The notes under the pieces: generated by a model
Database searches by the model: none
Told to the model about the DNA's origin: nothing
Seen by the model: only the letters and a program-made list of their open reading frames with translations
Shown here: positions 54,201-64,000 of the stretch, piece after piece
Numbering within the stretch: the stretch's first letter is position 1
How the letters are laid out: every line of letters begins with the position of its first letter
Assembly: GCA_020746105.1 (NCBI GenBank)
Contig: CM036630.1
Coordinates: 10,459,840-10,523,839, forward strand
Direction: 5' to 3'
Source of the DNA: Trogon surrucura
Lineage: Eukaryota; Chordata; Aves; Trogoniformes; Trogonidae
Length of the DNA stretch: 64,000 nucleotides
Made by a program: the position numbers and the translations under genes

Positions 54201-57200
54201 ATATCAAGGATTCTTATGGCTGCTCCTGGCATGGGTAAGAATAACTGCAGTCACGTCCTGCTCCTGGTTATCAGTTCCTAATGTGAGAGAACGCTTAAAT
54301 TCTGTGTAAGTGATTTTTCTCAAAGGCCAAATTATCTTCACAGTTATGCAGGCACTATTTACATTTCTGATAAGTTTCACAGAGAGATGTACATTTCTTA
54401 CCCTGAAAACATCCACTGTTACACTGAGCTGCAGCAGGAAAGCTCCTGGGTTTTACAGTAAAGACAGGGCTAGTAAAGGAGCGGTGGCAAATTCTGGTTG
54501 AGTGGAGTTGGTGTAGTGAAGAGTAGGTGCCACGTTACTGAGCTTAGGCTCAGTTACATGTGAAATTAGGAGTTGCTTACTGAGAGAATATACCTCTGTA
54601 AATACCAATCTGGTATCTTGAATTGGCAAGGTGAAGTGAAAGGTCAGTTAATGACAAAAGGCTGTGAAAATTCTATTATGGTATTTGTTCGTCTCAACAG
54701 AAAAGGAAAGCAAGGTGCCTTTTTCTCCAAGGCTAATGTTGGTTTTTTTCTCATTTGCAGCAATTCCTCCCTTCATAATGAATACATTGGAAAAGAGAGC
54801 CTTTTTAAAGGTTAGTCTTAGATAACCTACATATATGTATTTCATATCCTAAGTTGATATTTTCATGAATTTAAAATGCTTTCTGAGTCTTCGTATTTGC
54901 CTCCCAAGTGTTCTGTGAGGACATACCCATAGAGCTTGCTTTACAGCTGCCACTTTCTTTTGTGCCTTTCTTAGACAGAGATAGCTTTTTATCACAGAGT
55001 AGAATAACATTAAGAGAATATTTGTTATTTTTCTTCTTAAAATGGAGACTTCATCCTATTAAATAATCCTTCCTCATACTGAGACTTGGCATACGGTTCA
55101 TTAGAAAAATACTGAAAATTTTAGTACTACTTTTGTCTCAGAGTAGCAGTGGGAAGGCTTTCCTTAGCTGCTCTAGTAGCAATTTGACTTTGGAAACAAC
55201 AACATCTTTTGAAAATGATCCTTTAAAATTTACTGGATGAGCGAATGCAGGGTAGGCATAGAATCATCAAAGATTACTTATATATTTCCTATATTCTGTT
55301 GATGCTCGTGTAGTGAGAAGTCAAACACCCAGTGTTAGTAAATATATAAACTAAATAAACATTGTGCACTGTGTGTGCATGAGAGGATAAGTAACAATAA
55401 TGAAATTTATTTATAGGATTGTCCACACAAGAGGAAAAATTTTCAGATGAGGAACTCTCTCTAATTCTTTGCTAGTAAAGGGAGTTTCATCTTCACTGGC
55501 TGAGATCACTGATTTACTTACTGCATAGCTCCAGGTGCAGTCTCTGCCTGTGAAACCCGCCCGACAGGCTGGGAACAGCCTGAGAGAATCTGTCTCCTTC
55601 CCTTTAGAACAACTTAGGAAAAGAAAGTGTGGTTTGAGTCTCCAGAGCATCCCCTTGGAAAAGTGGACAGGCAGGGGAAGTTGGCTGATTGTGCTTGTCT
55701 AAGATAGAGCTTTCTAAAACGCATATATTTCTCATTATTTCTGGCCTTTCATTTTTCTTGGGCAGAGTTACCCTCCCCAGTTACAAACACCATTTGAAAG
55801 TGTTTCTGTATATATAAGTAGGCGTTGGGAAGAGGTTGCAATTTTCAAAACTCTTTTTCTGAAGTGCTTTCTTCCCTCCCTTCTTTTTAACAGAGAACGC
55901 TATTGCTCAAAATGTAAAAACAGGAAATGTGGCCTTTGTGTTTTAGAGTGAAAGTCGGTGTGTCCTGCTTGTATTTCCTGACAGAAGTGAGACTGCAGTG
56001 CATCGAAATACACTATTTGTCTGCAGCATAAAGAGCCTAATACTGATTTGGCTAAATCTTAATTGTTGATTTCTTTTGCCCCATAGCCTCTTTGCAGCTT
56101 GTGTTAGTGTTATGTTCGTGAGAATGTATTATCCAAAACATTAACTCTTGTTTAAAAAAAACCTCATAAAATTAGAGCAAAGATTTATTTTATATGAATT
56201 TGACATGGGAGAAATGTCACAAATGCTGTCAACTCAGCTGGCAAATACATGACATTTGTGAAGAGGTTGCAGCGATCTTCAGGGTTTGGAGACAAATATC
56301 TGTTGGTTTTGTGTGGTATAATCAATATAAGGGTGTTGTGAATTTTTCAGATCAGCAAAAATGAGCGATTTCTTCAGTGACTACTCAGTGGTCTTTGGTA
56401 CCATCCTGACCGTTTATGCTCACCTGTTCCTTCCCCTCAGCCTCAAAGACTGTGAGTTCAGGTGAAACACTGTTCTACAGGTAGTCAGTGGTAACACTTG
56501 GTAGAGATTAGTATTAAAACCATTAAGAAATGAGCTGCATTTTTAACAAGCGGCTTCTGCATGTCCTCTTGAGGTTCCAGAAGCACCATCACATCTGCAG
56601 TTCTCCAACACCATCCACACGATGCTTTACTAACTCATTATTCTTAGCCTTTGCTTTGCACACCATCGCTCTCGAAAATAATGGTTGTATGCTCGCCAAA
56701 GCCTGTTAAGCCACACACAGGGCCAGAAAATAGAATGATGTTCCGCAGAAAGATAAATGCTTCTGGAGTGCTAGTCTCTGTGATAGCAGGCTATCATCCT
56801 CTGGGATTTTAAATAAGGTGTATGTTGTGTAGCGCTATTCACCCCCCCGTATTCAGCTGCTGTTTTGCACAAGAACATTTTGATGGTAGCATTGGTATGA
56901 ATTCACAGCGTTCCCAAAAGGTATTGCTAGAAAAGAACGCAAGTTTTTAGAACACAGTTTGTAGAGCCATACTACTTCAAAGAAATCTAATTATCTCTTG
57001 ACTTGAAAAAATATTTTTATATATATATATGTGTGCTTTTGCTATGGGTTTCAGCAGTGGCTTTGGCTGCTTTTTGTGCAGTTATGCAGTGTAGTACTTG
57101 GTGGGGCTGTGTAATGTCTGTATTCATCATCCCTCCTGACATACGCTTGGCTAGCTCTGGGCAGAGCCGAGTTATTTTATCTGCTGCAGCAGGAGGGTCC

Positions 57201-60200
57201 ATAAACAACCTTGCTGTGAGATGTGGCACTTAGAGATTTATTTGAACTACAGGTAGCCTTTCTCCTAAGGAAATAAATTGGGGTTTTTTCCACAGAAACT
57301 TCTGAAAATTCCAGTTGATACTGAACTTTAAATTTATAGTACTACTCTTACAACTTCAGCTACTGTTTCTCTCCTGTTCTGCATACTGTTCTAAAAATCA
57401 AGTTGATTCTAGAAATTTTCTCATATATCCTTAAAACCAGCTTCTTGGAGTCTCTTTCTGCAACTAAAATCAAAACTCTTACAGAACACAGTTATTTTTT
57501 AAGCATCATTCTTGAATGTCTTAATGCCTTACAGTCCTCCATGCATTTGTGATGTAACTGTCATTTTATTTATTCTTTTTTTTAAAAAAAACAGCAGGCA
57601 TTGCTAGCCTGGAAAAGCTGACAGATTTTGAGATCCACAGTGAAAGGAAGCAGTTAGAAAAAAGTTGATTTTCCTTGTGGCTTTGTTTGCTTAATTATCA
57701 TTTCTCCATTTTTTTCTGTTTGCACTCATCACTACGGATACTATTAAGACATATGGAAATTAAATGCTAATTCATCAGGAACTGTTGCTTTCTGAGGCTA
57801 AACAATAGTTCTCTATCACAGTAAATTCTTCTGTTGTCTTTATGCCTTTGTGGGGATGGACAGTCTGCATTTGAGTTCTGCTTTACTGTTTTACATTGTT
57901 CCCTGGGCAACTCCAGTTCTTAACGTTGACCTTCCAGGGTTTAGTTTTACCTCACCATCGCTTTTGATTAGTGCAGCCTGGTAATAATCTTGAAAAATAA
58001 AGGCTGTAACTCAGATTAAGTACCTTGGCAAAAAAAAAATGTTCCACCATATGAAAGAGTTGTTTATATTGTCTGTGCTAGTAGGCATCTCTCTCCCTCA
58101 GATAAATGACCAACTCTGGTAAAGGCATGATCCATCTATTACTCTTGTGACACCCTCCAGCAGTCTCTTCAGTTATAAGATCATATTTGGGGCTTTTCTG
58201 TTGTGTATCTCGGGTCTGACATTCACACTGCAATGCACGGCATCCCTTTCCCTTACTGCTCCTCAAAGACTGAAGTCACTCACTATGCAGTATTTGACTC
58301 CCGTTCCCAAATACATGCAATATTTACCAGTGACACAGTCCTGCATCCCTTGCAGTCACAGTTGCACGTCATGAACTCTTACATTTTATAAAACGCAAAA
58401 CATTTGGAGTGAATTTATCTCAGCTGTGACAAATGAAGGTGTGTCAGTGGGATGCCAGAACAGCAGAGCACCGCTCCGTTCACTCTATCCTCCATGCTAT
58501 TGCTGTCTTCTCCATTTGTTACCAATTTCTGCAGGTTATTGCTGAACTGCACGGTTCTTCCTGCACTCATTTCTGGATTACAGATGGACTCCAGGAAAAA
58601 AAAAAAGGCAGCAATCTTCTACATCATTTCTTCTCCCGCAGGCTCTGAGGAAAGTTTAATCCACAAACCCTTGTTTCCCATGCTTCTTACACTGCTGTGA
58701 CCTTCCTTAGCGCCAAGCCTTATCCTACCAAGCTTCCTAAATTTCTTTTTTTTAATTTCTGCTTCAAAAAAAAAGCCCACCTTTTGTTCACCAGTTTACC
58801 CTCTAACTTCTACATCTTGACAAACGCTTCTTGCGGAAAAAAAAAAATCATCTTTTTTTGAAAACATCGTCCACTGTAACATGTTATTTTTAACTCATTT
58901 TGTTTTGTTTTAAAATCAACTTCCTGTTACCAAGGCAGTTGCGTATGTCCTACTTACTGGATATATTAATTTTATTGTAGCAAGAGAAGGCCATTGCAGC
59001 AACGCTGTTTAAGCAGGTCTGGTTATCGCCTTAGTAATTAATTTCAACTAAGCTGCTAACATGGGGGGAATGAATTCCTAAAATAATTTGAAGGCCTGCA
59101 ATATGCCATATTTCTTGGTATATGTTCAAGTTCTGCAAAAGTTGCAGTAATGAGTAATATGCTAAAAATGCAACTGTAAGTTGTGCATTGCTTTCTCAAG
59201 CTTTGTTCCCCAGATTCTTGTATCCTTTTTTTAGTAAAAGGTGAACTCTTGCAGAACTAGAGTGTGCCACACTGTGCTGCGGGGCAGGTTCCTGCGCATC
59301 AAAGCAAAGCGTAGGACAGAAAGGCCTGAGAGGCAGACACTGGTAGGTGCCACCCTTCACAAAGCAAAATCTCCAGTTGGAAATTACACCCATTTGATGT
59401 CTCCAAAGAAATAGGAGCTGTAACCAGATGTAGCTCTTCCTAGGGGTGCCTGGGCAAAATTCACTGCACCCGTAGGAGGTGTAGCAGCACCTCACACCTG
59501 CGGCACCGCTCCAGACTTTGGCAGTGTTGCTAGAGCTGCTCTGGGCTTGTACGACTGAAAGAAACGGCCCACGTGCTCGGGATCAGGTCATAAGTCAAAC
59601 AGTCAGCCACCTCGTGTAGTTTCTAAGGGACATTTACTCAGACTAACAACATACATTGGTATCACTGGGAATATTCTTACTGCTTTTCAAAGGGATTGAG
59701 CTCTCAAATTGGAGCTCAGCTTTCAGATATGCTGGTAACTGTTTTGCCTTCATCGTGGTCAAGAGTCTTTTAGGCGCAGTCTGTCTCTTACAATATAAGA
59801 ATTCCAGGAAGGGGGGAAGGGGGGGGAACAGATACCATACTCACTGTGTGCCGTTTGTTTGTAACAGAGATTTCCTTGGATGAGTGCTCCCATTCAGGTC
59901 GGATTAGTTGGATTCTGGTAAGTGATTTTTTTGGGTTGTGTCTGCTATTTTAAGAGATACTTGCCGAGTTTTAGGGAGGAAGTAGCAATATTTGCACTTT
60001 GCAGAAAAATTGAGAGTTAATGAGGCTACAGCAGTTGCTTCGCTTCCACATCTGTAACTGATAGTACCATATTAAATAAAAAGCCGTTAGTAATGAAGAA
60101 GCTGCCAAGAAAAGCAGAGGGAGGGAGAAGGAAAGGAAGTGGCAAAAGAGGCCTGTAGCAGCTTGATTAGAAAAGATGCTTTGACTGCTGCCTCCATAAA

Positions 60201-62119
60201 CAATTGGAATCTAGTCCTGTAGGCTGATGAATAACTGAAACAGTTAATGGAGTTTCACTTGCTGTTGTCTTGTAGTTATGTTGTCATGCACACCCATGCA
60301 AAATACTGAAAGGAAATCAAATGATAATTTTATACACATTTGTAAGCGTGGCATTGATGTTTTTAGTACTGCATAGTAAGTAAATTATTTCATAATGCAG
60401 TGAGAAATAAAGGTAACATAGCACTCAGCGGAACTTTACCTCACTGTACAAAATAAAACAAACAACTTCCTAGAAGGGTTTTGAATTGTTTTTTTAGCAC
60501 CCTAACTCCTGTAAACCCATTTTTGTCTCCTCTAGTCTTGTGTTTGCGACACCCTTGTGTTGTGCACTGTTTCCTCAAAAAAGGTACGTATTCCTGTTAC
60601 ATTATTCTTACTTTAATGTTACACTCCCAAATGCATGCAAGGTACTGAAAAAAAAAAAAAGAAACAAGTGGTCATTGCCTCGTAGAGCATACAGTCTTAA
60701 TTCCCATATAACAAGTGCGATAAGCATGAGAATATTCAGAAAAGCAATAACTTTGTTACTCATCAGTAATATACAATAGTTGAATTGGGCTCATTGGGTT
60801 ACAAACCCCTAGCAGCTCAAGGTGCTGCGGCACAGGAGTAGTGAACAAGAGGTTCGGTTGAGTAGTTTAACCACGCTATTTCAAGCTGAGAAGTTTGAGC
60901 TTGATAATAGAGCTGAGAATCACTGGAATGATTCATGGAAAAAAGTGCTAATGTGGTCCAAGCAATACATTTATGTCCAGTAGGTTTATGGCTTCATTAA
61001 ATACAGTCAGAGCCCTTTTTATTTTCAGCTGGAAACTCCTATGGTTATACAGAACAGCACTCGACTAATACATGCTTATTTGTAATTCAATTAGTATTTT
61101 TTCAGCAAGAATTTTTCACCAATACACAAATACTGAAAACTGTCTTAGGAATGGTATTCATTATAGCCAAAATAATAATGAAACCTGGATGGGTTACCTA
61201 CAAATCAAGTTAGGTCAATTTGCAGTATGCAGTATGAAGAGGGTCTTAAATTGAAATAAGCTGTCCTTCTCATAGTGTTAGTGGTTGCCTAAACCTGACA
61301 AGCTGCCAAATGTAGCTTAAACAATGCAGGCTGGAGCTGAATCCGTTAGAATATTGAGCAACAAATTCTTCCAGAACACAATACCTAATTCTCATCCAGT
61401 GCAATTGAGTACGACAAAGCAGTCTGACACCATCTGTTTCCCTGCGTGGCACAGAGCAGAGAACTGTGGTAAATAAGTGTCACTAGGCTACTGGAGATGA
61501 CTTGACAAATGAGGAAAGTGTAGTAGAGTTCTTGATTTTAACGAGGGCTCTCCAATTTCATAGGAAGGTTAGACCCTGAACTGTATTTAAAGAAGGTGGA
61601 GCTGGTTTAAAGGGCGTGGCAGCTCAATTCACTTTAGTGGGAGATAACTCAAAAATAAACTTTTTATTCAACCGAATAAAATCAGGCAGTAAGTTAAATA
61701 AGCAAATGCCTATCATATTTAATAAAAACACCTTTAGGAAGGAAAGTCCCTATTGCCAGCAACAACCTCAAGCAACTAAGTAGATTGCTACCCCCACAGT
61801 AGTAGCAACAGACAGTTCTTGACCCTATCGATTGTCTTACTGCCTTTTGAAGCAGGGATTTGTTTATGCTGGGTCTGTGAACATGATTCCTTCTTAAGAA
61901 GTTAAAAAAAAAATCCAAAACCACTTTTCACAATCCAGGAAGTTGAAGCAGATGCATCGTACATTTTACTTTACATTCAAGTGCTTGTTATATATAACCA
62001 TTTTACCATTTCTTTTGCTTAGTTCTATGTCTGTAACACGCTTGGAGCCAGAATTGCAAGCCAAGATCCGAGAGAACAGCCCTGAACTAGAACATGTATA
62101 CTTTAATAAAGGATTATAA
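48040..62119 (+). CDS. SFXN1: Sideroflexin-1, mitochondrial serine transporter, ten coding exons
   Basis: Sideroflexin-1 is a multi-pass inner mitochondrial membrane protein that imports serine for one-carbon metabolism. Coding segments are 48040-48203, 48809-48979, 50554-50652, 51702-51777, 52793-52878, 54107-54234, 54761-54810, 59868-59917, 60536-60583 and 62023-62119. They sum to 969 nt, which is 322 residues plus a stop, the same as human SFXN1. Every junction has GT-AG and keeps frame. Family signatures seen are HPDTGE at residues 80-85, the Asn-rich [11 protein letters not shown] segment at 128-138, the NIPLMRQ motif at 192-198, and the C-terminal VYFNKGL. Hydrophobic stretches near 98-120, 146-166, 175-195, 226-250 and 266-288 fit membrane segments. 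An in-frame codon TTG-AAG precedes the ATG, but MSAD at 48040 is the family start. Differences from remembered human sequence include AA for PP at 60-61 and SQ for NE at 145-146. Confidence 0.97.
48809..48979 (+). CDS. SFXN1: SFXN1 exon 3, residues 55-112
   Basis: The acceptor CCCAAG ends at 48808 and the donor GTAAGT starts at 48980. The exon carries the family signature HPDTGE (80-85) and the start of the first membrane segment. Confidence 0.96.
50554..50652 (+). CDS. SFXN1: SFXN1 exon 4, residues 112-145
   Basis: The acceptor TTTTCAAG ends at 50553. The exon encodes the [20 protein letters not shown] block. The donor is GTCAGA, weaker than the others because of C at +3, but the frame and the downstream match require it. 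Confidence 0.95.
51702..51777 (+). CDS. SFXN1: SFXN1 exon 5, residues 145-170
   Basis: The acceptor TTGTTTTAG ends at 51701 and the donor GTATTG starts at 51778. The exon encodes the small-residue-rich helix with [18 protein letters not shown] and ends on a codon boundary. Confidence 0.95.
52793..52878 (+). CDS. SFXN1: SFXN1 exon 6, residues 171-199
   Basis: The acceptor TGTTTTACAG ends at 52792 after a long T-rich tract, and the donor GTAGGA starts at 52879. The exon encodes the Ala-rich helix and the NIPLMRQ motif. Confidence 0.95.
54107..54234 (+). CDS. SFXN1: SFXN1 exon 7, residues 199-242
   Basis: The acceptor TATCCAACAG ends at 54106 and the donor GTAAGA starts at 54235. The exon encodes the matrix-loop segment [12 protein letters not shown] followed by the [14 protein letters not shown] helix start. 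Confidence 0.95.
54761..54810 (+). CDS. SFXN1: SFXN1 exon 8, residues 242-258
   Basis: A 50-nt exon. The acceptor CATTTGCAG ends at 54760 and the donor GTTAGT starts at 54811. It encodes [16 protein letters not shown]. Confidence 0.95.
54811..59867 (+). other. SFXN1: SFXN1 intron 8 (largest internal intron)
   Basis: A 5.06-kb intron between two 50-nt exons. It is AT-rich, with a TA/TG simple stretch near 57.02 kb, A-runs near 58.03, 58.60 and 58.84 kb, and two G runs (6 and 8 bases) at about 59.81-59.83 kb, some 40 nt before the exon 9 acceptor. No nested gene is recognised. A 99-codon minus-strand frame at 59196-59495 is unassigned. Confidence 0.6.
59868..59917 (+). CDS. SFXN1: SFXN1 exon 9, residues 259-275
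   Basis: A 50-nt exon after a 5-kb intron. The acceptor TTTGTAACAG ends at 59867 and the donor GTAAGT starts at 59918. It encodes [16 protein letters not shown] plus part of C275. Confidence 0.95.
60536..60583 (+). CDS. SFXN1: SFXN1 exon 10, residues 275-291
   Basis: A 48-nt exon. The acceptor CTCCTCTAG ends at 60535 and the donor GTACGT starts at 60584. It encodes [15 protein letters not shown], the last membrane segment. Confidence 0.95.
62023..62119 (+). CDS. SFXN1: SFXN1 last coding exon, residues 291-322 and stop
   Basis: The acceptor TTTTGCTTAG ends at 62022. The exon encodes the soluble C-terminus, ending in VYFNKGL and TAA at 62117-62119. The codons for Phe-Asn-Lys contain an AATAAA hexamer at 62105-62110, only 6 nt before the stop codon. 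Confidence 0.96.
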
Positions 62120-62405
62120 TTCAAGGAAGGGAAAATAACTTTCAAGGAGGATCTTGTGAACTTATTTTTGAATTATGTGCCAACATAACTGAAGATGAGA
62201 ACTCACTTTTAACTTGTCCTTTTGTTAAACAACTTTGATCATCTGCATTATTTTATATTTAAAGACTTTTTGTTGTAGTGTTTAAATTTACAGTTTATTT
62301 TGTCCACTTTGGTATTGATTAAAAGTTTAACCATACATATCCAAAAATGTTTACACAAGCTCTCAAGCAGCTACAATAACAATAAACAAGCGCACAAAAA
62401 AAAAT
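62120..62405 (+). other. SFXN1: SFXN1 3' UTR with candidate poly(A) signals
   Basis: AT-rich sequence after the stop contains ATTAAA at 62318-62323 and AATAAA at 62381-62386. Either could direct cleavage 10-30 nt downstream, so the UTR would be about 220-290 nt. An A-rich genomic stretch follows at 62396-62405. The end is inferred. Confidence 0.5.
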
Positions 62406-62472
62406 AGATGCTATTATATTGGATTTGCCACCTGTTCCAGTAAGAGCAGGACAGGGATCTCTTTGTGAAAAG
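62275..62472 (-). other. KIF20A: KIF20A 3' UTR with candidate poly(A) signal
   Basis: On the minus strand, AATAAA lies at 62299-62294, about 175 nt after the KIF20A stop. Cleavage near 62275 would place this UTR on top of the end of the SFXN1 3' UTR. No other AATAAA lies between the stop and this site on the minus strand. Confidence 0.5.
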
Positions 62473-62745
62473 TCATACAGCAACTGAACGAAGTTGCCAC
62501 CCTCTGCTAGCAACAGGACGGGTGGCTGAACGCGTCAGAAGATTGTGCAGGAAGGGCTTTTTACCAGGAGGTTGATTAGGTTGTAGGTTTTCCCGGTTGG
62601 CACAGAACCGTTTCTTTAAGGCAGCTGTCGGAGGAGCCTGGAGCTTCTGCACAGTGTGGTACTGCTCAGCAATACACGCTGCTTTCTTCCGCAGGTCTAG
62701 TTTTACCAGCATCATGTTGTTCTGCAGTTCTGCCAGGGTTTGGTC
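62473..62745 (-). CDS. KIF20A: KIF20A last coding exon
   Basis: The acceptor TTTTCTCAG ends at 62746. The exon encodes 90 residues from DQTLAELQNNM, through LVKLDLRKKAACIAEQYHTV, to a TGA at 62475-62473. The GKKPFLHNLL block is conserved; the final tail is not. Confidence 0.93.
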   Translation of the reverse strand, partial: DQTLAELQNNMMLVKLDLRKKAACIAEQYHTVQKLQAPPTAALKKRFCANRENLQPNQPPGKKPFLHNLLTRSATRPVASRGWQLRSVAV

Positions 62746-63764
62746 CTGAGAAAAGGAAGGCAATATACATAAAAAGATACCACAAGTTGCCTAACTCCCT
62801 GATAACTATGAACTGAAGAGAATAAGCTGCCAAAATTCACTAGCTGGTATGCTAAATAAGACCATGCATAAAAGTTTCTACTGTCAATAGTGTAGCAGTT
62901 CAATAGCAAAATGGGAACAGTAAGGACAAAGCTGAATCCAATCTGCTGCAAACATGCTGCCATAGCAACTGTGATAGAGCAAAGTGGGTAAGGAAATGAG
63001 AACTCCAAATTCTACTTTAAGTGCAGGCTGACAGTTAACTGAACAGGGACTGTTTGGGTCTCCTTTGGAGAGTTAAATACACAGTCTGACTCAGCCATTG
63101 AGAAAGTCAGAAATATAGCTCCCTCAATGTAATAGACAGTGTGTGTCACTTTAATTTGCAGCTGCAGGAACCTAAGTTACTCTGCTGGTTATGGCAGAGT
63201 GCATACACTAAATCCCTTTGTGCAACTCACAACAAAACAGACACATTACCTGTCTAGCCAGAATGTCGTCACACATACAGAGGGCTTCTCGAAGTTTCCC
63301 TGCACTTGTACTGTGGCAGCACGCTCTCTCTGCAGACTGAAGAGACTCCCCAAGTTTTTGTAATTCTGAACGCAGCAATCTGACATTCTGCAGGACAGAG
63401 AGATTTAATGCAACATCTATCCTTGACATTGCTCTGCAAACAAAGCCACACCAGAATAATTCAGACACTCAGTGCTAAGTGAGGATCCCATCTGAGTGAG
63501 GTATACTGGAATCACAGATACCACAACCTTCTTAAGGGCTTGTTTGCAACAGACTCATTTCAATTTCAACCATTTGTTTAAAAATCTGGAAGCAGCAGCT
63601 CTAAACACTGTTTAAACTGGCAACCACCTTGCTCTGCAAGTGTTCCTTTCTGTAACACAGAGATGGACTTACCTTCTGCCCATCCTCCAGCTTCTTGTCT
63701 ACATCCACAGTAATGGCTTTGGCAGAGGGAGGTGGCTCCAATAATTTCTGGTACTTGCGCAACT
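62473..63764 (-). CDS. KIF20A: Kinesin family member 20A (MKLP2), C-terminal part, three exons
   Basis: KIF20A is a plus-end-directed mitotic kinesin-6 that acts at the central spindle and midbody and helps relocate the chromosomal passenger complex. Only the C-terminal tail is in the window; motor and neck lie beyond the right edge. Coding segments read on the minus strand are 63764-63673 (LRKYQKLLEPPPSAK to EDGQK), 63387-63250 (NVRLLRSELQKLGESLQSAE to DDILARQ) and 62745-62473 (DQTLAELQNNM onward, to stop). Each has GT-AG signals and the joins keep frame, giving about 166 residues. The match to human KIF20A is very close through the GKKPFL block. After that the bird protein ends in a diverged tail of about 20 residues, shorter than the human tail with its YARILRSR-type segment. 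No further exon is recognisable between 63765 and 64000. Confidence 0.93.
63250..63387 (-). CDS. KIF20A: KIF20A penultimate exon
   Basis: The acceptor GTCCTGCAG ends at 63388 and the donor GTAATG begins at 63249. The exon has 46 codons including the LLRSELQKLGESLQSAERAC segment of the tail coiled coil, with both ends on codon boundaries. Confidence 0.93.
63673..63764 (-). CDS. KIF20A: KIF20A third-last exon
   Basis: The acceptor TGTTCCTAG ends at 63765 and the donor GTAAGT begins at 63672. The exon starts with the last two bases of a split codon, then encodes 30 residues, LRKYQKLLEPPPSAK to DKKLEDGQK. Confidence 0.9.
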
Positions 63765-64000
63765 CTAGGAACAGACAAAAAGTAATGAGCAACAGCACAT
63801 TTATAAGCTTTCAGTTTTTCCAAAGTCAGGACTTCCCTTGAGACAAGCTGCCACAGGCAAGCTGAGAAACACTTTAAGTTTGTGCAGATACTCAAACACT
63901 GCAGGCTTCCCCCTTTCAGCTATGCAAAAGGACTTTAGAATTTGAACAGGGAGATGATCCTGTCCTGAACTCCATTTTCATGTGAAAATGAAGTGAAACC

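Noticed and set aside
55255-55275. CATAGAATCATC, like the reverse complement of CR1 terminal repeats
   Set aside because: A single copy, and the flanking sequence does not continue into CR1.
63578-63895. 105-codon minus-strand frame overlapping the KIF20A exon
   Set aside because: It is in a different phase from the conserved KIF20A reading and runs across an intron.

Overview
This window looks like a bird autosomal segment, probably from the homologue of chicken chromosome 13. Three protein-coding genes can be read directly. All are close relatives of human genes that lie on 5q. Dispersed repeats are few, gene deserts are AT-rich, and two GC-rich CpG islands sit where promoters are expected. 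I recognised no intact transposon, endogenous virus, tRNA, rRNA or CRISPR array. The bird assignment rests on the DRD1 form (451 residues), the sparse repeats and the gene order, and it is an inference.

Layout. Positions 1 to about 21.9 kb are a gene desert downstream of DRD1, with one strong G-quadruplex motif near 2.1 kb. DRD1 (dopamine D1 receptor) is on the minus strand. Its one-exon coding region is 23778-25133, its 3' UTR runs down to about 21.9 kb, a probable 5'-UTR intron lies just upstream, and a CpG island lies at about 26.4-27.6 kb. About 11 kb of intergenic DNA (27.6-38.5 kb) separates DRD1 from the divergent SFXN1. It contains a strikingly regular 21-bp degenerate minisatellite (about 33.68-34.46 kb) that runs into a second, TG-rich repeat. 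SFXN1 (sideroflexin-1, mitochondrial serine carrier) is on the plus strand. A non-coding first exon in a CpG island at about 38.8-38.94 kb is followed by ten coding exons from 48040 to 62119. When joined they give 969 nt, which is 322 codons plus stop, equal to the human protein length. The window closes with the last three coding exons of KIF20A (mitotic kinesin MKLP2) on the minus strand, tail-to-tail with SFXN1 and only 353 bp from stop codon to stop codon.

The three genes do not form a pathway. DRD1 is a neuronal Gs-coupled receptor, SFXN1 feeds mitochondrial one-carbon metabolism, and KIF20A acts in cytokinesis. The points most worth a second look are the helically phased 21-bp array between DRD1 and SFXN1, the SFXN1-KIF20A junction (KIF20A is far from SFXN1 in human), the probable overlap of their 3' UTRs, a U-A-U homopolymer arrangement just after the DRD1 stop codon, and an isolated CpG-rich patch inside SFXN1 intron 1. 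I found no convincing novel multi-gene system.
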